64,000 bases of DNA from JAWLGJ01 sp041685145 (GTDB lineage: Bacteria; Pseudomonadota; Alphaproteobacteria; Rhodospirillales; Magnetospirillaceae), in NCBI GenBank assembly GCA_041685145.1, contig JAWLGJ010000009.1, positions 1-64,000 on the forward strand, written 5' to 3'. Shown here one piece after another: positions 34,387-42,933 of the stretch. The translations under genes and the position numbers were made by a program. Numbering within the stretch: the stretch's first letter is position 1; each line of letters begins with the position of its first letter. The notes under the pieces were generated by a model. It was not told where the DNA came from. It did not search any database and saw only the letters and a list, made by a program, of their open reading frames with translations.

Positions 34387-35343
34387 TTATACGGTTTGGC
34401 GGCCGCGCAAGGCGTCGCGGACCAGGACAAGCATGATCGCCGCCGTCGTCCCCACCACCAGCGCCAGCGCCAGTAGAAACACCGGGCGCGGGCTGGTCGG
34501 CTCGGCCGACGCCACCGGCCCCGACACCACGTCGACCGAGAACGGCACGTCCGCCATCGCCGCCATCCGCAGTTTTTCTTGCGCCGTCAAGGCGTTGACC
34601 AACGCGGTACGGTATTCTGCCACGGCCGTGCGCTGAAGTTGCGTTTGCAGATAGTCGACATAGCGGCTGGTGCGGGCCAGGGTGCGCTCGCGCAGGATGG
34701 CGTCGGCCTCGCGGTGGAGGTGCATGAGCAGCGCCCGCCCGAAATCGCGGTCCTCGTGTTCCAGCGAGGCCGTGACGATGGGGCTGTCCCGCGACACCGC
34801 CACCACCACCTCGTCTTCCAGGAAGGTCAGCACCCGCCGCGGCGACGGCGGCTCCCACGCCTCCCGCGGCAGCCCCAGCCATGCCTTCACGGCGCGCACC
34901 GCCTTGCCGACCGCGCCGGGCTCGGGCTCGCGCCACGTACCGGCCTCGGCGTCCCAGTCGTCGGCGAACATGCCCAACATCAGTTCGTCTGATTGTAGCA
35001 GCCGCTGCGCCACCTCCTGCGACTGCAACAGGGCGCGGTACAGGTCGATCTTCTGGACGTCGCCGCCGCCGGGAAGCTGCATTCCCACCGCGCCGGCCAG
35101 CTCGCCGAGGGCGCCCATCCGGCTGCCGCCTTCGCCCTCGACCGGCGCGACCTTCAGATCCACCGTGTAGCGATAGGTGGCGATGTTAAGATAAAGTAAA
35201 ACCAAGGTGAATGTCGCGACGGCAAACAACAAGATAAACCATTTGCGCCGCCAGATTCGCACCACCAGTTCGCGCAGGTCGATCTCGTCCTCGACCAAAA
35301 CCTCGGGGGCGCGATGCAATGTGTTCAAGGCCCTGTCCTTCAT
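34387..35343 (-). CDS. Wzz-domain polysaccharide co-polymerase (no kinase domain)
   Basis: This 318-residue inner-membrane protein has an N-terminal Wzz motif region (IDLRELVVRIWRRKWFILL) with a first helix at about 35-53, a large periplasmic part with coiled-coil stretches (about 205-260) and a second helix near 288-310. The usual Pro-rich motif before helix 2 is present as VASAEPTSPRPVFLL. There is no Walker-type tyrosine kinase domain after helix 2, and no separate kinase or phosphatase gene is in the window. It probably sets chain length together with the Wzy-like protein. Confidence 0.82.
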   Translation of the reverse strand: MKDRALNTLHRAPEVLVEDEIDLRELVVRIWRRKWFILLFAVATFTLVLLYLNIATYRYTVDLKVAPVEGEGGSRMGALGELAGAVGMQLPGGGDVQKIDLYRALLQSQEVAQRLLQSDELMLGMFADDWDAEAGTWREPEPGAVGKAVRAVKAWLGLPREAWEPPSPRRVLTFLEDEVVVAVSRDSPIVTASLEHEDRDFGRALLMHLHREADAILRERTLARTSRYVDYLQTQLQRTAVAEYRTALVNALTAQEKLRMAAMADVPFSVDVVSGPVASAEPTSPRPVFLLALALVVGTTAAIMLVLVRDALRGRQTV

Positions 35344-35376
35344 GTCTGGTGCCGTGGCGCGTCGCGCCGGCCGCGG

Positions 35377-35405
35377 ATAATCCTACGAAACAAAACTTGC
35401 CGCAA
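35377..35405 (-). promoter_or_regulatory. Candidate promoter of the export operon
   Basis: On the minus strand TTGCGG (35400-35405) lies 17 bases from GATTAT (35377-35382), about 35 bases before the Wzz-like start. The match is moderate. The rest of the 178-base divergent gap towards WbpM shows only weak boxes on the plus strand. Confidence 0.35.
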
Positions 35406-35521
35406 GGTGGCCGGGCGGGCGCCGCGGGTGTGTTGCCTGCGGCTGCGGTGTTGTGTCTGGCGATACGTCGCGGTACTTTAGTGTGTCATATTGCTTAGGT
35501 CACTATCGGGGTTGGGGGGGT

Positions 35522-37462
35522 ATGCCGGAAATGCTACCGCAGGCAACGCCTTTCCTGGCGAATCTGCTGCTGTCACTCCCCAGGCGGGCGAAGGTCTCTA
35601 TACTTGTCGCCACCGATGCGACGGCTGTATTTCTGGCCGCGTGGCTCGTTTTCGCGCTGGCGCGCCACCATGTGACCCTCGGCGCCCTGCCGGCGAAGCC
35701 ACTTTTGTTCCTGGCCCTGATCGTGCTGACCGTCGCGGTTTCGACCGCGCTGGGGCTGTATCGTTCCGTGCTGCGTTACAGCGGCCGCTGGGTGATGCTG
35801 ACGGCGGCCAAGGCGACGGCACTGGTGGTCGCGCTGACCGCGCTCATCTTTGCAGTACTTGCCCAACCCTTGGATTTCATGCTGCTGCCGCTGCTGTGGC
35901 CGGTGCTGACGATGGCCCAGGCGGGCACGCGGCTGGCGGCCAAGCGCCTGCTGTGCGGCAACCCGCGAAGCGCGAGCGAGCCGGTGGGCATCTACGGGGC
36001 GGGCTTTGCCGGGGCCGAACTGGCGACGGCCATGCGGCTCAGCGGCCGCTTCCGGCCCGTGGCCTTTTTCGACGACAACCCGGAATTGCAGGGGCGCTCC
36101 GTCGACGGCATCCAGGTCCATTCGCCGAAGGACATCGCCAAGGTCACGGCGGCGCGGGGAATCCGGCGCCTGGTGCTGGCGATGCCCAGCATCTCGGCGC
36201 GGCGCAAGCGCGAAATCGTCGAGCGCCTGGCGCGCCAGCACGCCATTCGCGTCCAGACGCTGCCGTCGCTGAGCAATCTGCTGGGCGGCAACGTCAATCT
36301 GGACCAGATGCGCGACGTCTCGGTCGAGGAGCTTCTGTGGCGCGATCCGGTGGTGCCGATGAAGGAACTGCTCGACCGCGATGTCCGCCGCCGCGCCGTG
36401 GCCATTACCGGCGGCGGCGGCTCGATCGGCTCGGAACTGGCGCGGCAGATTCTCAAACTCCGCCCCCGTCGGCTGGTCATCGTCGAGAACAGCGAATACG
36501 CGCTGTACAGCATCCAGCAGGAGCTGGAACCACAGAACAACGCCCTTTCGGAGCCGGCGGAGCTGTCCTTCGTCCTCGGCACCGTCTGCGACAGCACCGC
36601 CATGACGCGGCTGTTCCGCCAGCACAGCATCGACACCGTCTACCACGCCGCGGCCTACAAGCACGTGCCGCTGGTGGAAGGCAATCCTATCGAGGGCGTG
36701 GTGAACAACGCCATCGGCACCTGCCGCACCGCCCAGGCGGCGTCGGCGGCGGGCGTGGCCAAATTCGTCCTTATCTCGACCGACAAGGCGGTGCGGCCGA
36801 CCAATGTCATGGGGGCCTCGAAGCGGCTGGCGGAACTGGTCCTCCAGGGCCTGGCGGAGCGGGATGACCGCGGCACCGTCTTCACGATGGTTCGCTTCGG
36901 CAACGTACTCAACTCGGCGGGCTCGGTGGTGCCGTTGTTCCGGCGCCAGATCGCCGCCGGCGGGCCGATCACCCTCACCCACCGCGACATCGTGCGCTAC
37001 TTCATGACCATTCCCGAGGCCGTCAGCCTCGTCCTCCAGGCGGGGGCGATGGCACGCGGCGGCGAGGTCTTCGTCCTCGACATGGGAGAGCCGGTGCGCA
37101 TCTACGACCTGGCAGTGAAGCTTGTTCACCTCAGCGGCTACGCCGTCAAGGACGGCGCCAATCCCGATGGCGACATCGCCATCCAGATCAAGGGCCTGCG
37201 GCCGGGCGAAAAACTCTTCGAGGAACTGCTGATCGGCAGCGACACACAGCCGACGCCCCACCCGCGCATCCTCAAGGCGCAGGAGCATTCGCTCGACTGG
37301 ACCCACCTCAACGCCCTCCTCAACGGCATCGAACTGGCCGCCGCGACCCGCGACGCCGACAAGGTGGTGCAGTTGCTGGGACAAGCGGTGTCGGAATACG
37401 TGCCGTGGTGCCAGCCCGAGGCCGCCGCCCCCCACCCCCTCGCGCAGGCGTCAACCGCCTGA
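35522..37462 (+). CDS. WbpM/CapD-type UDP-GlcNAc 4,6-dehydratase (membrane-anchored)
   Basis: This roughly 646-residue protein has four N-terminal membrane helices, a first Rossmann domain (VGIYGAGFAGAELATAM) and a C-terminal SDR domain with AITGGGGSIGSELARQ, YHAAAYKHVPLVE and STDKAVRPTNVMGASKR. The Met-x-x-x-Lys in place of Tyr-x-x-x-Lys is characteristic of the WbpM/FlaA1 group. It makes UDP-4-keto-6-deoxy-GlcNAc, the entry to QuiNAc, FucNAc and bacillosamine. GGGGTTGGGGGG precedes the ATG at 35522; an in-frame earlier start at 35453 is less likely. It is divergent from the export operon. Confidence 0.92.
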   Translation: MPEMLPQATPFLANLLLSLPRRAKVSILVATDATAVFLAAWLVFALARHHVTLGALPAKPLLFLALIVLTVAVSTALGLYRSVLRYSGRWVMLTAAKATALVVALTALIFAVLAQPLDFMLLPLLWPVLTMAQAGTRLAAKRLLCGNPRSASEPVGIYGAGFAGAELATAMRLSGRFRPVAFFDDNPELQGRSVDGIQVHSPKDIAKVTAARGIRRLVLAMPSISARRKREIVERLARQHAIRVQTLPSLSNLLGGNVNLDQMRDVSVEELLWRDPVVPMKELLDRDVRRRAVAITGGGGSIGSELARQILKLRPRRLVIVENSEYALYSIQQELEPQNNALSEPAELSFVLGTVCDSTAMTRLFRQHSIDTVYHAAAYKHVPLVEGNPIEGVVNNAIGTCRTAQAASAAGVAKFVLISTDKAVRPTNVMGASKRLAELVLQGLAERDDRGTVFTMVRFGNVLNSAGSVVPLFRRQIAAGGPITLTHRDIVRYFMTIPEAVSLVLQAGAMARGGEVFVLDMGEPVRIYDLAVKLVHLSGYAVKDGANPDGDIAIQIKGLRPGEKLFEELLIGSDTQPTPHPRILKAQEHSLDWTHLNALLNGIELAAATRDADKVVQLLGQAVSEYVPWCQPEAAAPHPLAQASTA

Positions 37463-37469
37463 TCGGGCC

Positions 37470-37498
37470 GCGCCGCCCGTCCAAAGGGCGCCGCTTTT
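37470..37498 (+). terminator. Rho-independent terminator after WbpM
   Basis: The stem GCGC-CGCCC / GGGCG-CCGC (one C-C mismatch) has a 7-base loop and is followed by TTTT. It starts about eight bases after the WbpM stop. Confidence 0.45.
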
Positions 37499-37500
37499 CG

Positions 37501-37592
37501 TCACTCCCGCGCAGGTGGGAGTCCAGGGGCGGCCGTTCGGCTGTTTCCCCCCTTCGTGGGAATGGCTTTCGACTTAGGGGCGCCTGGACTTC
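37501..37592. repeat. Intergenic inverted-repeat element
   Basis: The element opens with a small hairpin (ACTCCC...GGGAGT). It has outer arms GTCCAGG.GCG (from 37521) and GGGGCGCCTGGAC (to 37589), so it can fold on itself, and it sits between convergent genes. Its opening resembles the short palindrome at 54449-54466 and the 'TCATGCCCGCGAAGGCGGGCA' type of dispersed intergenic repeat common in alphaproteobacteria. Confidence 0.5.
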
Positions 37593-38334
37593 ACCGGCAG
37601 GCGTTCACGCCGCCATAACGCCGCTCGCGCCGCTGGTAATCGGCGACGGCCGCCTCCAGGTCTTGCTTCTGGAAGTCCGGCCACATCCGGTCGACGAAGA
37701 CCAGTTCGCTGTAGGCGATTTGCCACAGCAGGAAGTTGCTGACACGCTGCTCGCCGCTGGTGCGGATGAGCAGGTCCGGGTCGGGCACGTCGGCGCTGAA
37801 GTGGTAGGCGCTGAAGGCCGCGTCGTCGATGTCGTCGACCGTCAGCCGCCCCGCCGCCACTTCCGCCGCCAGGCGCCGCGCGGTGGCGGCGATCTCGTGC
37901 CGGCCGCTGTAATTGAGGGCGATGGTCAAGACCAGCCTGTCGTTGCCGGCGGTCCGGGCCTCGCCCTCGTTCATCAACGCCACGATTTCCGCCGGCATCG
38001 CCGTGCGATCCCCGATGAAGCGTATCCGCACGCCGTCGCGGCGCAGTTTTTCCACCTCGCGGCGCAGATACAACCGCAGCAGCCCCATCAACGCCTCAAC
38101 CTCGGCGCGCGGGCGCTTCCAGTTCTCGCTCGAAAAGCCGAAAAGGGTCAGGTACGGAATATCAAGGTCCAGCGCCGCCTGAACCGTCCGCCGCACCGCC
38201 TCGACTCCCTGCCGGTGCCCCGCGGTGCGCGGCAAGCCTCGGCGCATGGCCCAGCGGCCGTTGCCGTCCATGATGATGGCGATGTGCCGGGGCGCTGACG
38301 CCCCCGGAACGGCGTGCGGAACGAAAACGTTCAT
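37591..38334 (-). CDS. uppS: Isoprenyl (undecaprenyl) diphosphate synthase
   Basis: This 247-residue cis-prenyltransferase makes undecaprenyl diphosphate, the lipid carrier precursor for repeat units. It shows IAIIMDGNGRWAMRRGL (catalytic Asp and FARM-like start), YLTLFGFSSENWKRP, LNYSGRHEI, and PDPDLLIRTSGEQRVSNFLLWQIAYSE. It lies inside the polysaccharide locus and not next to cdsA/dxr/rseP, the usual site of the essential copy, so it may be a second, locus-dedicated copy. The ATG at 38334 fits the family length. Confidence 0.94.
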   Translation of the reverse strand: MNVFVPHAVPGASAPRHIAIIMDGNGRWAMRRGLPRTAGHRQGVEAVRRTVQAALDLDIPYLTLFGFSSENWKRPRAEVEALMGLLRLYLRREVEKLRRDGVRIRFIGDRTAMPAEIVALMNEGEARTAGNDRLVLTIALNYSGRHEIAATARRLAAEVAAGRLTVDDIDDAAFSAYHFSADVPDPDLLIRTSGEQRVSNFLLWQIAYSELVFVDRMWPDFQKQDLEAAVADYQRRERRYGGVNACR

Positions 38335-38651
38335 GCCAAGCGAACCCGGAGCAGTGCGATTGCCTTCGTCTTCGGTGCCGGCGCCGTGCGGTGCCATTCG
38401 GCGCCGTGAAACACCATCGGTTATGCCTTGACGATTGTCAAAAAATACTTGGCTCCCACAGCATTCGCGCCGGAGCGTCAAATTCAGATACCGGCAATAC
38501 TGATGCGCAAGCCATCATGGACCCACCCGATGAACATGGCTTTAACCGCCTGCCGCGGGTGGTGCCTAGACTTCCCGCCAGATTGACCGAGGTGCCTCGA
38601 CAGGCGAGTACGGAACAGCCGGAACGTTTTGCCAGATGGACCGGGGAGCGC
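38335..38651. other. Divergent intergenic region between uppS and the second aminotransferase
   Basis: These 317 bases hold no convincing gene. They contain the palindrome TTGACGATTGTCAA (38428-38441). Read on the minus strand, TTGACA in this element is followed after 17 bases by GATGGT, a poor -10, so a uppS promoter is only suggested. The stretch 38470-38640 is open in the aminotransferase frame, but the GGGGAG site before 38652 points to the later start. Confidence 0.4.
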
Positions 38652-39791
38652 ATGGATCATCCGCCGGGGCCGATTGCCTTCATCGATCTCCACACCCAGA
38701 GCAACCGCATCCGCGGCCGCGTCGAGGCGGCCTGGCGGCGCATCCTCGACCACGGCGCCTATGTCATGGGCCCGGAGGTTGGGGAACTGGAGGCGCGGCT
38801 GGCGGCGCATTGCGGCGGCGGCGTCGAGGCAATCACCTGCGCCAGCGGCACCGACGCACTGTGGCTGCCGCTGCTGGCGCTGGGCATCGGCGCCGGCGAC
38901 GCGGTCTTCCTGCCCAGCTGGACCTTTGCCGCCACCGCCGAGGCGGTCTGCCTGGCCGGCGCCACCCCCGTCTTCGTCGACATTGAGCCCGCCGGGGCCA
39001 CACTGGACCCGGCCAGCCTCGCGGCCGCCGTCGAGGCCACCCGCCGACAGGGCCGGTTGCGGCCGCGGGCGGTCATCCCGGTGGACATCTTCGGTGTCCT
39101 CGGCGCCTATGACGCCGTCAACGCCATCGCCGCCGCGCACGGGCTCGCGGTGATCGCCGACGCCGCCCAATCCTTCGGCGGCGGGCTGAACGGCCGGCGC
39201 GTCGGCACCCTGGCCGATGTCACCGGCACCAGCTTCTACCCCTCCAAGCCACTGGGCTGCTGGGGCGACGGCGGCGCCATGTTCACCGCCGATGCCGCCC
39301 TTGCCGACGTCCTCCGCTCGCTGCGGGCGCACGGCCAGGACGGCGACGGCGGCGCCGTCCGTGTCGGCACCAACGCCCGGCTCGATTCCCTGCAAGCGGC
39401 GGTGCTGATCGAGAAACTGGCGATCTTCGACGACGAGATGCGGCGGCGCCACGCCGTGGCCGACCGCTACCACCGGGGCCTCGCGGGGCTGGTCGAGGTG
39501 CCGGAGGTTCCCCCCGGCTGCACCCCCGCCTGGGCGCTCTACACCATTCGCACGGGGCGGCGGGAGCATCTGCGGCACGCGCTGGCCCGCCGAGGTGTGC
39601 CCACGCGCGTCTTTTACGACCGCCCCCTCCACCTGCAGCCGCCCTACCGCGCCTGTCCGGTTGCTCCCGACGGCCTGCCGGTGACCGAGCGGCTAATGGG
39701 CCAGGTGCTGAGCGTGCCGATGCATCCCTATCTCGACTACGGGACGCAACGCTACATCATCGAGGCCGTGCGGGAGGCGCTGGCGGAATGA
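38652..39791 (+). CDS. Second DegT/DnrJ/EryC1 aminotransferase (WbpE-like)
   Basis: This 379-residue PLP enzyme is clearly a relative of the one at 23.5 kb: FIDLHTQSNRIRGRVEAAW, CASGTDALWLPLLALGIG, PSWTFAATAEAV, VIADAAQSFGG, and the PLP lysine in SFYPSKPLGCWGDGG (Lys199). It should aminate a 3-keto (or 4-keto) nucleotide sugar. It overlaps the next gene, an oxidoreductase, by ATGA, which repeats the WbpE/WbpB pairing and suggests a second amino sugar or a redundant route. GGGGAG precedes the ATG. Confidence 0.85.
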   Translation: MDHPPGPIAFIDLHTQSNRIRGRVEAAWRRILDHGAYVMGPEVGELEARLAAHCGGGVEAITCASGTDALWLPLLALGIGAGDAVFLPSWTFAATAEAVCLAGATPVFVDIEPAGATLDPASLAAAVEATRRQGRLRPRAVIPVDIFGVLGAYDAVNAIAAAHGLAVIADAAQSFGGGLNGRRVGTLADVTGTSFYPSKPLGCWGDGGAMFTADAALADVLRSLRAHGQDGDGGAVRVGTNARLDSLQAAVLIEKLAIFDDEMRRRHAVADRYHRGLAGLVEVPEVPPGCTPAWALYTIRTGRREHLRHALARRGVPTRVFYDRPLHLQPPYRACPVAPDGLPVTERLMGQVLSVPMHPYLDYGTQRYIIEAVREALAE

Positions 39792-40792
39792 CCAGAATCG
39801 CCATCATAGGCTGCGGGCGGCAGGCGCCGAAGCACATCAGCGGCTTTCGCCAGGTGCCCGACGTCGAGGTCGTCGTCGCCGACCGTCATCGCGAACGCGC
39901 CGCCGCCCTGGCGGAGCGCGAAGGCGTTCCGGCGGCGGGCGGCGTCGACGAGGTGTTCGCCGACCCCGGCGTCGCGGCGGTGGACATCTGCACCCCCACC
40001 CGCACCCACGCCACCCTGGTCCGCCAGGCCCTCGCCGCCGGCAAGGACTTCTTCTGCGAGAAGCCGCTTTGCGAGACGGCGGCCGAGGCGCGCGAGTTGC
40101 TGAGCCTGGCCGAGCGGGCCCGTCTCATCGGCATGGTGGGATACATCTATCGCTTCGCCCCCACCATGATGCGCGCGCGGGCCATTCTTGACGGCGCCCC
40201 GGCGACCGGGCGAAGCCCCGCCCTCGGCCGTCTCACCGCCTGCACGCTGCGGCTGGGGGCCCGCGACACGGCCGCCGCCTGGAAGTACCGCCGCGACCAC
40301 GGCGGCGGCGCCGTGCTGGAGATGCTCGTGCACATGCTCGATCTCGCGCACTGGCTGTTCGGCGCCGTCACCGCCGCCGAGGTGCTGGTCGAAGAGGTGC
40401 TGCGGGCGCCGATCGACGGCGGGGGCGCGGCGGAGGATTTCGTCATGGCGCGCTGCCACACCGAGGCCGGCGTTCCCGTCTTCATCCAGGCCGACCTGGT
40501 GACCCCGTCGTTCACGCATTTCCTGGAGGTGCAGGGCGACAACGGCACGCTGATGGCCTCGATCCGCCCGGACATGCCGCAATTCGTCGATCTCATCGAG
40601 GCGGCCGGAGGCTACGCCGCCGGGCGCACGGACATCGGCAGCGGCCCGTCCAACATATACGCCGCCCAACTCGCCAGCTTCGTGAGGGCGATCAGGGACC
40701 GCACCCCGCCCGACCGCTGCACTCTGCACGACAATCTGCGCGTCATGGAGACGCTGGAGATGATCCGGCGCCAGCGCCGGTCGGTGGCGTAG
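39788..40792 (+). CDS. Gfo/Idh/MocA family oxidoreductase
   Basis: This 334-residue protein has the NAD motif IAIIGCGRQAPKHISGF, DICTPTRTHATLV, the family hallmark FFCEKPLC, and a C-terminal domain with AWKYRRDHGGGAVLEMLVHMLDLAHWLFG. It is not of the close WbpB type. It is likely a dehydrogenase acting on a sugar or nucleotide sugar and supplying the 3-keto substrate for the aminotransferase in front of it. The substrate cannot be named. It is convergent with galE, eight bases away. Confidence 0.83.
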   Translation: MTRIAIIGCGRQAPKHISGFRQVPDVEVVVADRHRERAAALAEREGVPAAGGVDEVFADPGVAAVDICTPTRTHATLVRQALAAGKDFFCEKPLCETAAEARELLSLAERARLIGMVGYIYRFAPTMMRARAILDGAPATGRSPALGRLTACTLRLGARDTAAAWKYRRDHGGGAVLEMLVHMLDLAHWLFGAVTAAEVLVEEVLRAPIDGGGAAEDFVMARCHTEAGVPVFIQADLVTPSFTHFLEVQGDNGTLMASIRPDMPQFVDLIEAAGGYAAGRTDIGSGPSNIYAAQLASFVRAIRDRTPPDRCTLHDNLRVMETLEMIRRQRRSVA

Positions 40793-40800
40793 CGCACCGG

Positions 40801-41823
40801 TCAGCGGACCCGCGTCGCCTCCAGCCAACGGGCGGCGTCGGCGACCTGCTGTTGCAGGCCGGGGCGCGCGGCGCGCCAGCCCAGGGCGCGGCGGGCGAAG
40901 GCGGGGTCGGCAACCAGAACGGCGGGATCGCCTGGGCGCCGTCCCGCCTCGCGGACCGGCGGCGGGCGTCCGGTGACCGCCGCCACGGCCGCGACGACCT
41001 CGCGCACCGAATGCCCCTTGCCGGTGCCCAGATTGGCCGCCAGCGGTGTGCCGCCGGCCAGCAGCCTCTGCACCGCCAGGACATGGGCGGCGGCCAGGTC
41101 CGACACATGCACATAGTCGCGCACGCAGGTGCCATCGGGGGTGTCGTAATCGGTTCCGAAAACGGCTATGTCCGGGCGCAGGCCGAACGCCGCCCGCAGC
41201 GCCAACGGAATGAGATGTGTTTCCGGATCGTGATCCTCGCCCAGTTCACCGTCGGGGTCGGCGCCGGCGGCGTTGAAATAGCGCAGCGCCACGAAGCGCG
41301 GCCCTCCCGCGGCGGCGGCGTCGGCGAGGATCTGCTCGACCATCAGCTTGCTGCGGCCATAGGGATTGACCGGCCGCAGCGGGTGGTCCTCGGGGATCGG
41401 CACCGCCTGCGGCTCGCCATAGACGGCGGCGGAGGAGGAGAAGACGACGGCGTCGACGCCGCCCGCCCCCATCGCCCGCAACAACGCCAAAGTGCCGCAG
41501 ACATTGGTTCGGTAGAAGTTTTCGGGGTCGCGCACCGATTCGCCGGCCTCGATGCGGGCGGCGAAATGCACCACCGCCGCCGGCCGGTGCCGCGCCACCG
41601 CCGCCGCCAGCCGCGCCTCGTCCTCCAGGCGCCCCACCTCCAAGGGGCCCCAGCGGACGGAGCCGCGTGCGCCGTTGGAGAGATCGTCATACACCACCGG
41701 CCGCAGGCCAGCCCGCGCCAGGGCCTTGCAGGTGTGGCTGCCGACGAAGCCGGCGCCGCCGGTGACCAGGATGGTGGGGGCCGACACGCTAATGCCCCGG
41801 AGGCTGTCTCTGCGGACGTCCAC
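40801..41823 (-). CDS. galE: UDP-glucose 4-epimerase
   Basis: GalE interconverts UDP-glucose and UDP-galactose with bound NAD. The 340-residue product has ILVTGGAGFVGSHTCKAL, VVHFAARIEAGESV, the catalytic Ser in FSSSAAVYG, NPYGRSKLMVEQIL with Tyr and Lys, and LRYFNAAGADPDGELGED. The form ETHLIPLALRAAFG is typical of GalE. The start is GTG at 41823 after AAGG; a GTG 12 codons later is an alternative. It closes the polysaccharide region on the right. Confidence 0.92.
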   Translation of the reverse strand: MDVRRDSLRGISVSAPTILVTGGAGFVGSHTCKALARAGLRPVVYDDLSNGARGSVRWGPLEVGRLEDEARLAAAVARHRPAAVVHFAARIEAGESVRDPENFYRTNVCGTLALLRAMGAGGVDAVVFSSSAAVYGEPQAVPIPEDHPLRPVNPYGRSKLMVEQILADAAAAGGPRFVALRYFNAAGADPDGELGEDHDPETHLIPLALRAAFGLRPDIAVFGTDYDTPDGTCVRDYVHVSDLAAAHVLAVQRLLAGGTPLAANLGTGKGHSVREVVAAVAAVTGRPPPVREAGRRPGDPAVLVADPAFARRALGWRAARPGLQQQVADAARWLEATRVR

Positions 41824-41898
41824 TTTAACCTTTTTGCTGCGCGCGGTACCACCCCGGCGTTAGGCTTGGGCCTTGCCGCGCCCCCTGGGGAGTGAGAC

Positions 41899-42903
41899 GT
41901 GCCGCCCGACGCCCGGATGCTCGACGCCCTGTTCGCGTCGCCGCATATCAACATGGCCTTGCTCGACCGCCGCTTCCGCTTCCTGCGGGTCAACGCCGCC
42001 TATGCCGAATCCTGCGGCCGGCCGCCGGAGTGGTTCGTCGGGCGGGGGCATTTCGACCTATACCCCTCGCCGGAAGCCGAGGACGTGTTCCGGCGGGTCC
42101 GGGACAGCGGCGAGAGCTATGCGATCAGCGAACTCGCCTTCCAGCACCCCAACCAGCCCCAACGCGGCACCACATATTGGAACTGGAGCCTGCACCCCAT
42201 CCCCGGCGCCGACGGACGCACCGAGAACGTGCTGTTGACGATCGTGGACGTCACCGAGCGGGTGCGGGCGCGACGGCTGGCGGCGGAGCGCGAATTGCTG
42301 GTGCAGGAGTTGAATCACCGGGTCAAGAACAACCTGCAGATTGTCGCCAGCCTCGCCACCCTGCAAAGCGCCTCCCACCCCCATGCCGCCGAGCCGCTGA
42401 AGGAATTCGCCGAAAAGGTGCACATCATCGGCAAGGTGCACGAGCGCCTGGCCCTGGACCCCGATCTGTCCACGGTCGACATGCAGCGCCAGCTTGAGGA
42501 TCTCTGCGACGGGCTGATGGCGGTCCACGGGCGGCGCGGCCTGCGCTGCGCGGTCGACGCGCCGGCGCTGATGCCGGTGGACGAGGCCATGCCAGTCTCG
42601 CTGCTGGTCGCCGAACTGGTCATCAACGCCCTCAAGCACAGCTTCCCCGACGGCCGCGAGGGCACGGTGCGAGTGGTCATGCACAGCGAAGACGGCCGCG
42701 CCTGCACGCTTCGCGTTGCCGACGACGGCGTCGGCGGCGTGGTCACGGCGACGAACGGGGAAGAGCCGCAATCCCTCGGCCTGCGCATCATCGCCGCCCT
42801 GGCGCGACAAATTGGCGGGCGCCTCGCCATCACGTCGGACGAGCACGGCACCGAATGGCGCATTCGGTTCCGCTGCCCTGAAAGCTGCAGCTGCGCCTGT
42901 TAG
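41899..42903 (+). CDS. PAS-containing sensor histidine kinase, HisKA_2 type
   Basis: This 334-residue cytosolic kinase has a PAS domain at about 8-120, a HisKA_2 dimerisation domain with the phospho-His in VQELNHRVKNNLQIVASL, and an HATPase with the N box (LLVAELVINALKHSFPDG), VADDGVGG and SLGLRIIAALARQIGG. This class often feeds PhyR-type general stress control or light/stress pathways in alphaproteobacteria; no receiver gene is adjacent. An unusual tail, CPESCSCAC, ends the protein with four cysteines. The GTG start follows GGGGAG. Confidence 0.9.
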   Translation: MPPDARMLDALFASPHINMALLDRRFRFLRVNAAYAESCGRPPEWFVGRGHFDLYPSPEAEDVFRRVRDSGESYAISELAFQHPNQPQRGTTYWNWSLHPIPGADGRTENVLLTIVDVTERVRARRLAAERELLVQELNHRVKNNLQIVASLATLQSASHPHAAEPLKEFAEKVHIIGKVHERLALDPDLSTVDMQRQLEDLCDGLMAVHGRRGLRCAVDAPALMPVDEAMPVSLLVAELVINALKHSFPDGREGTVRVVMHSEDGRACTLRVADDGVGGVVTATNGEEPQSLGLRIIAALARQIGGRLAITSDEHGTEWRIRFRCPESCSCAC

Positions 42904-42933
42904 GTTCGTGGGCTCTTGTTCAGAAGCCGGCCC

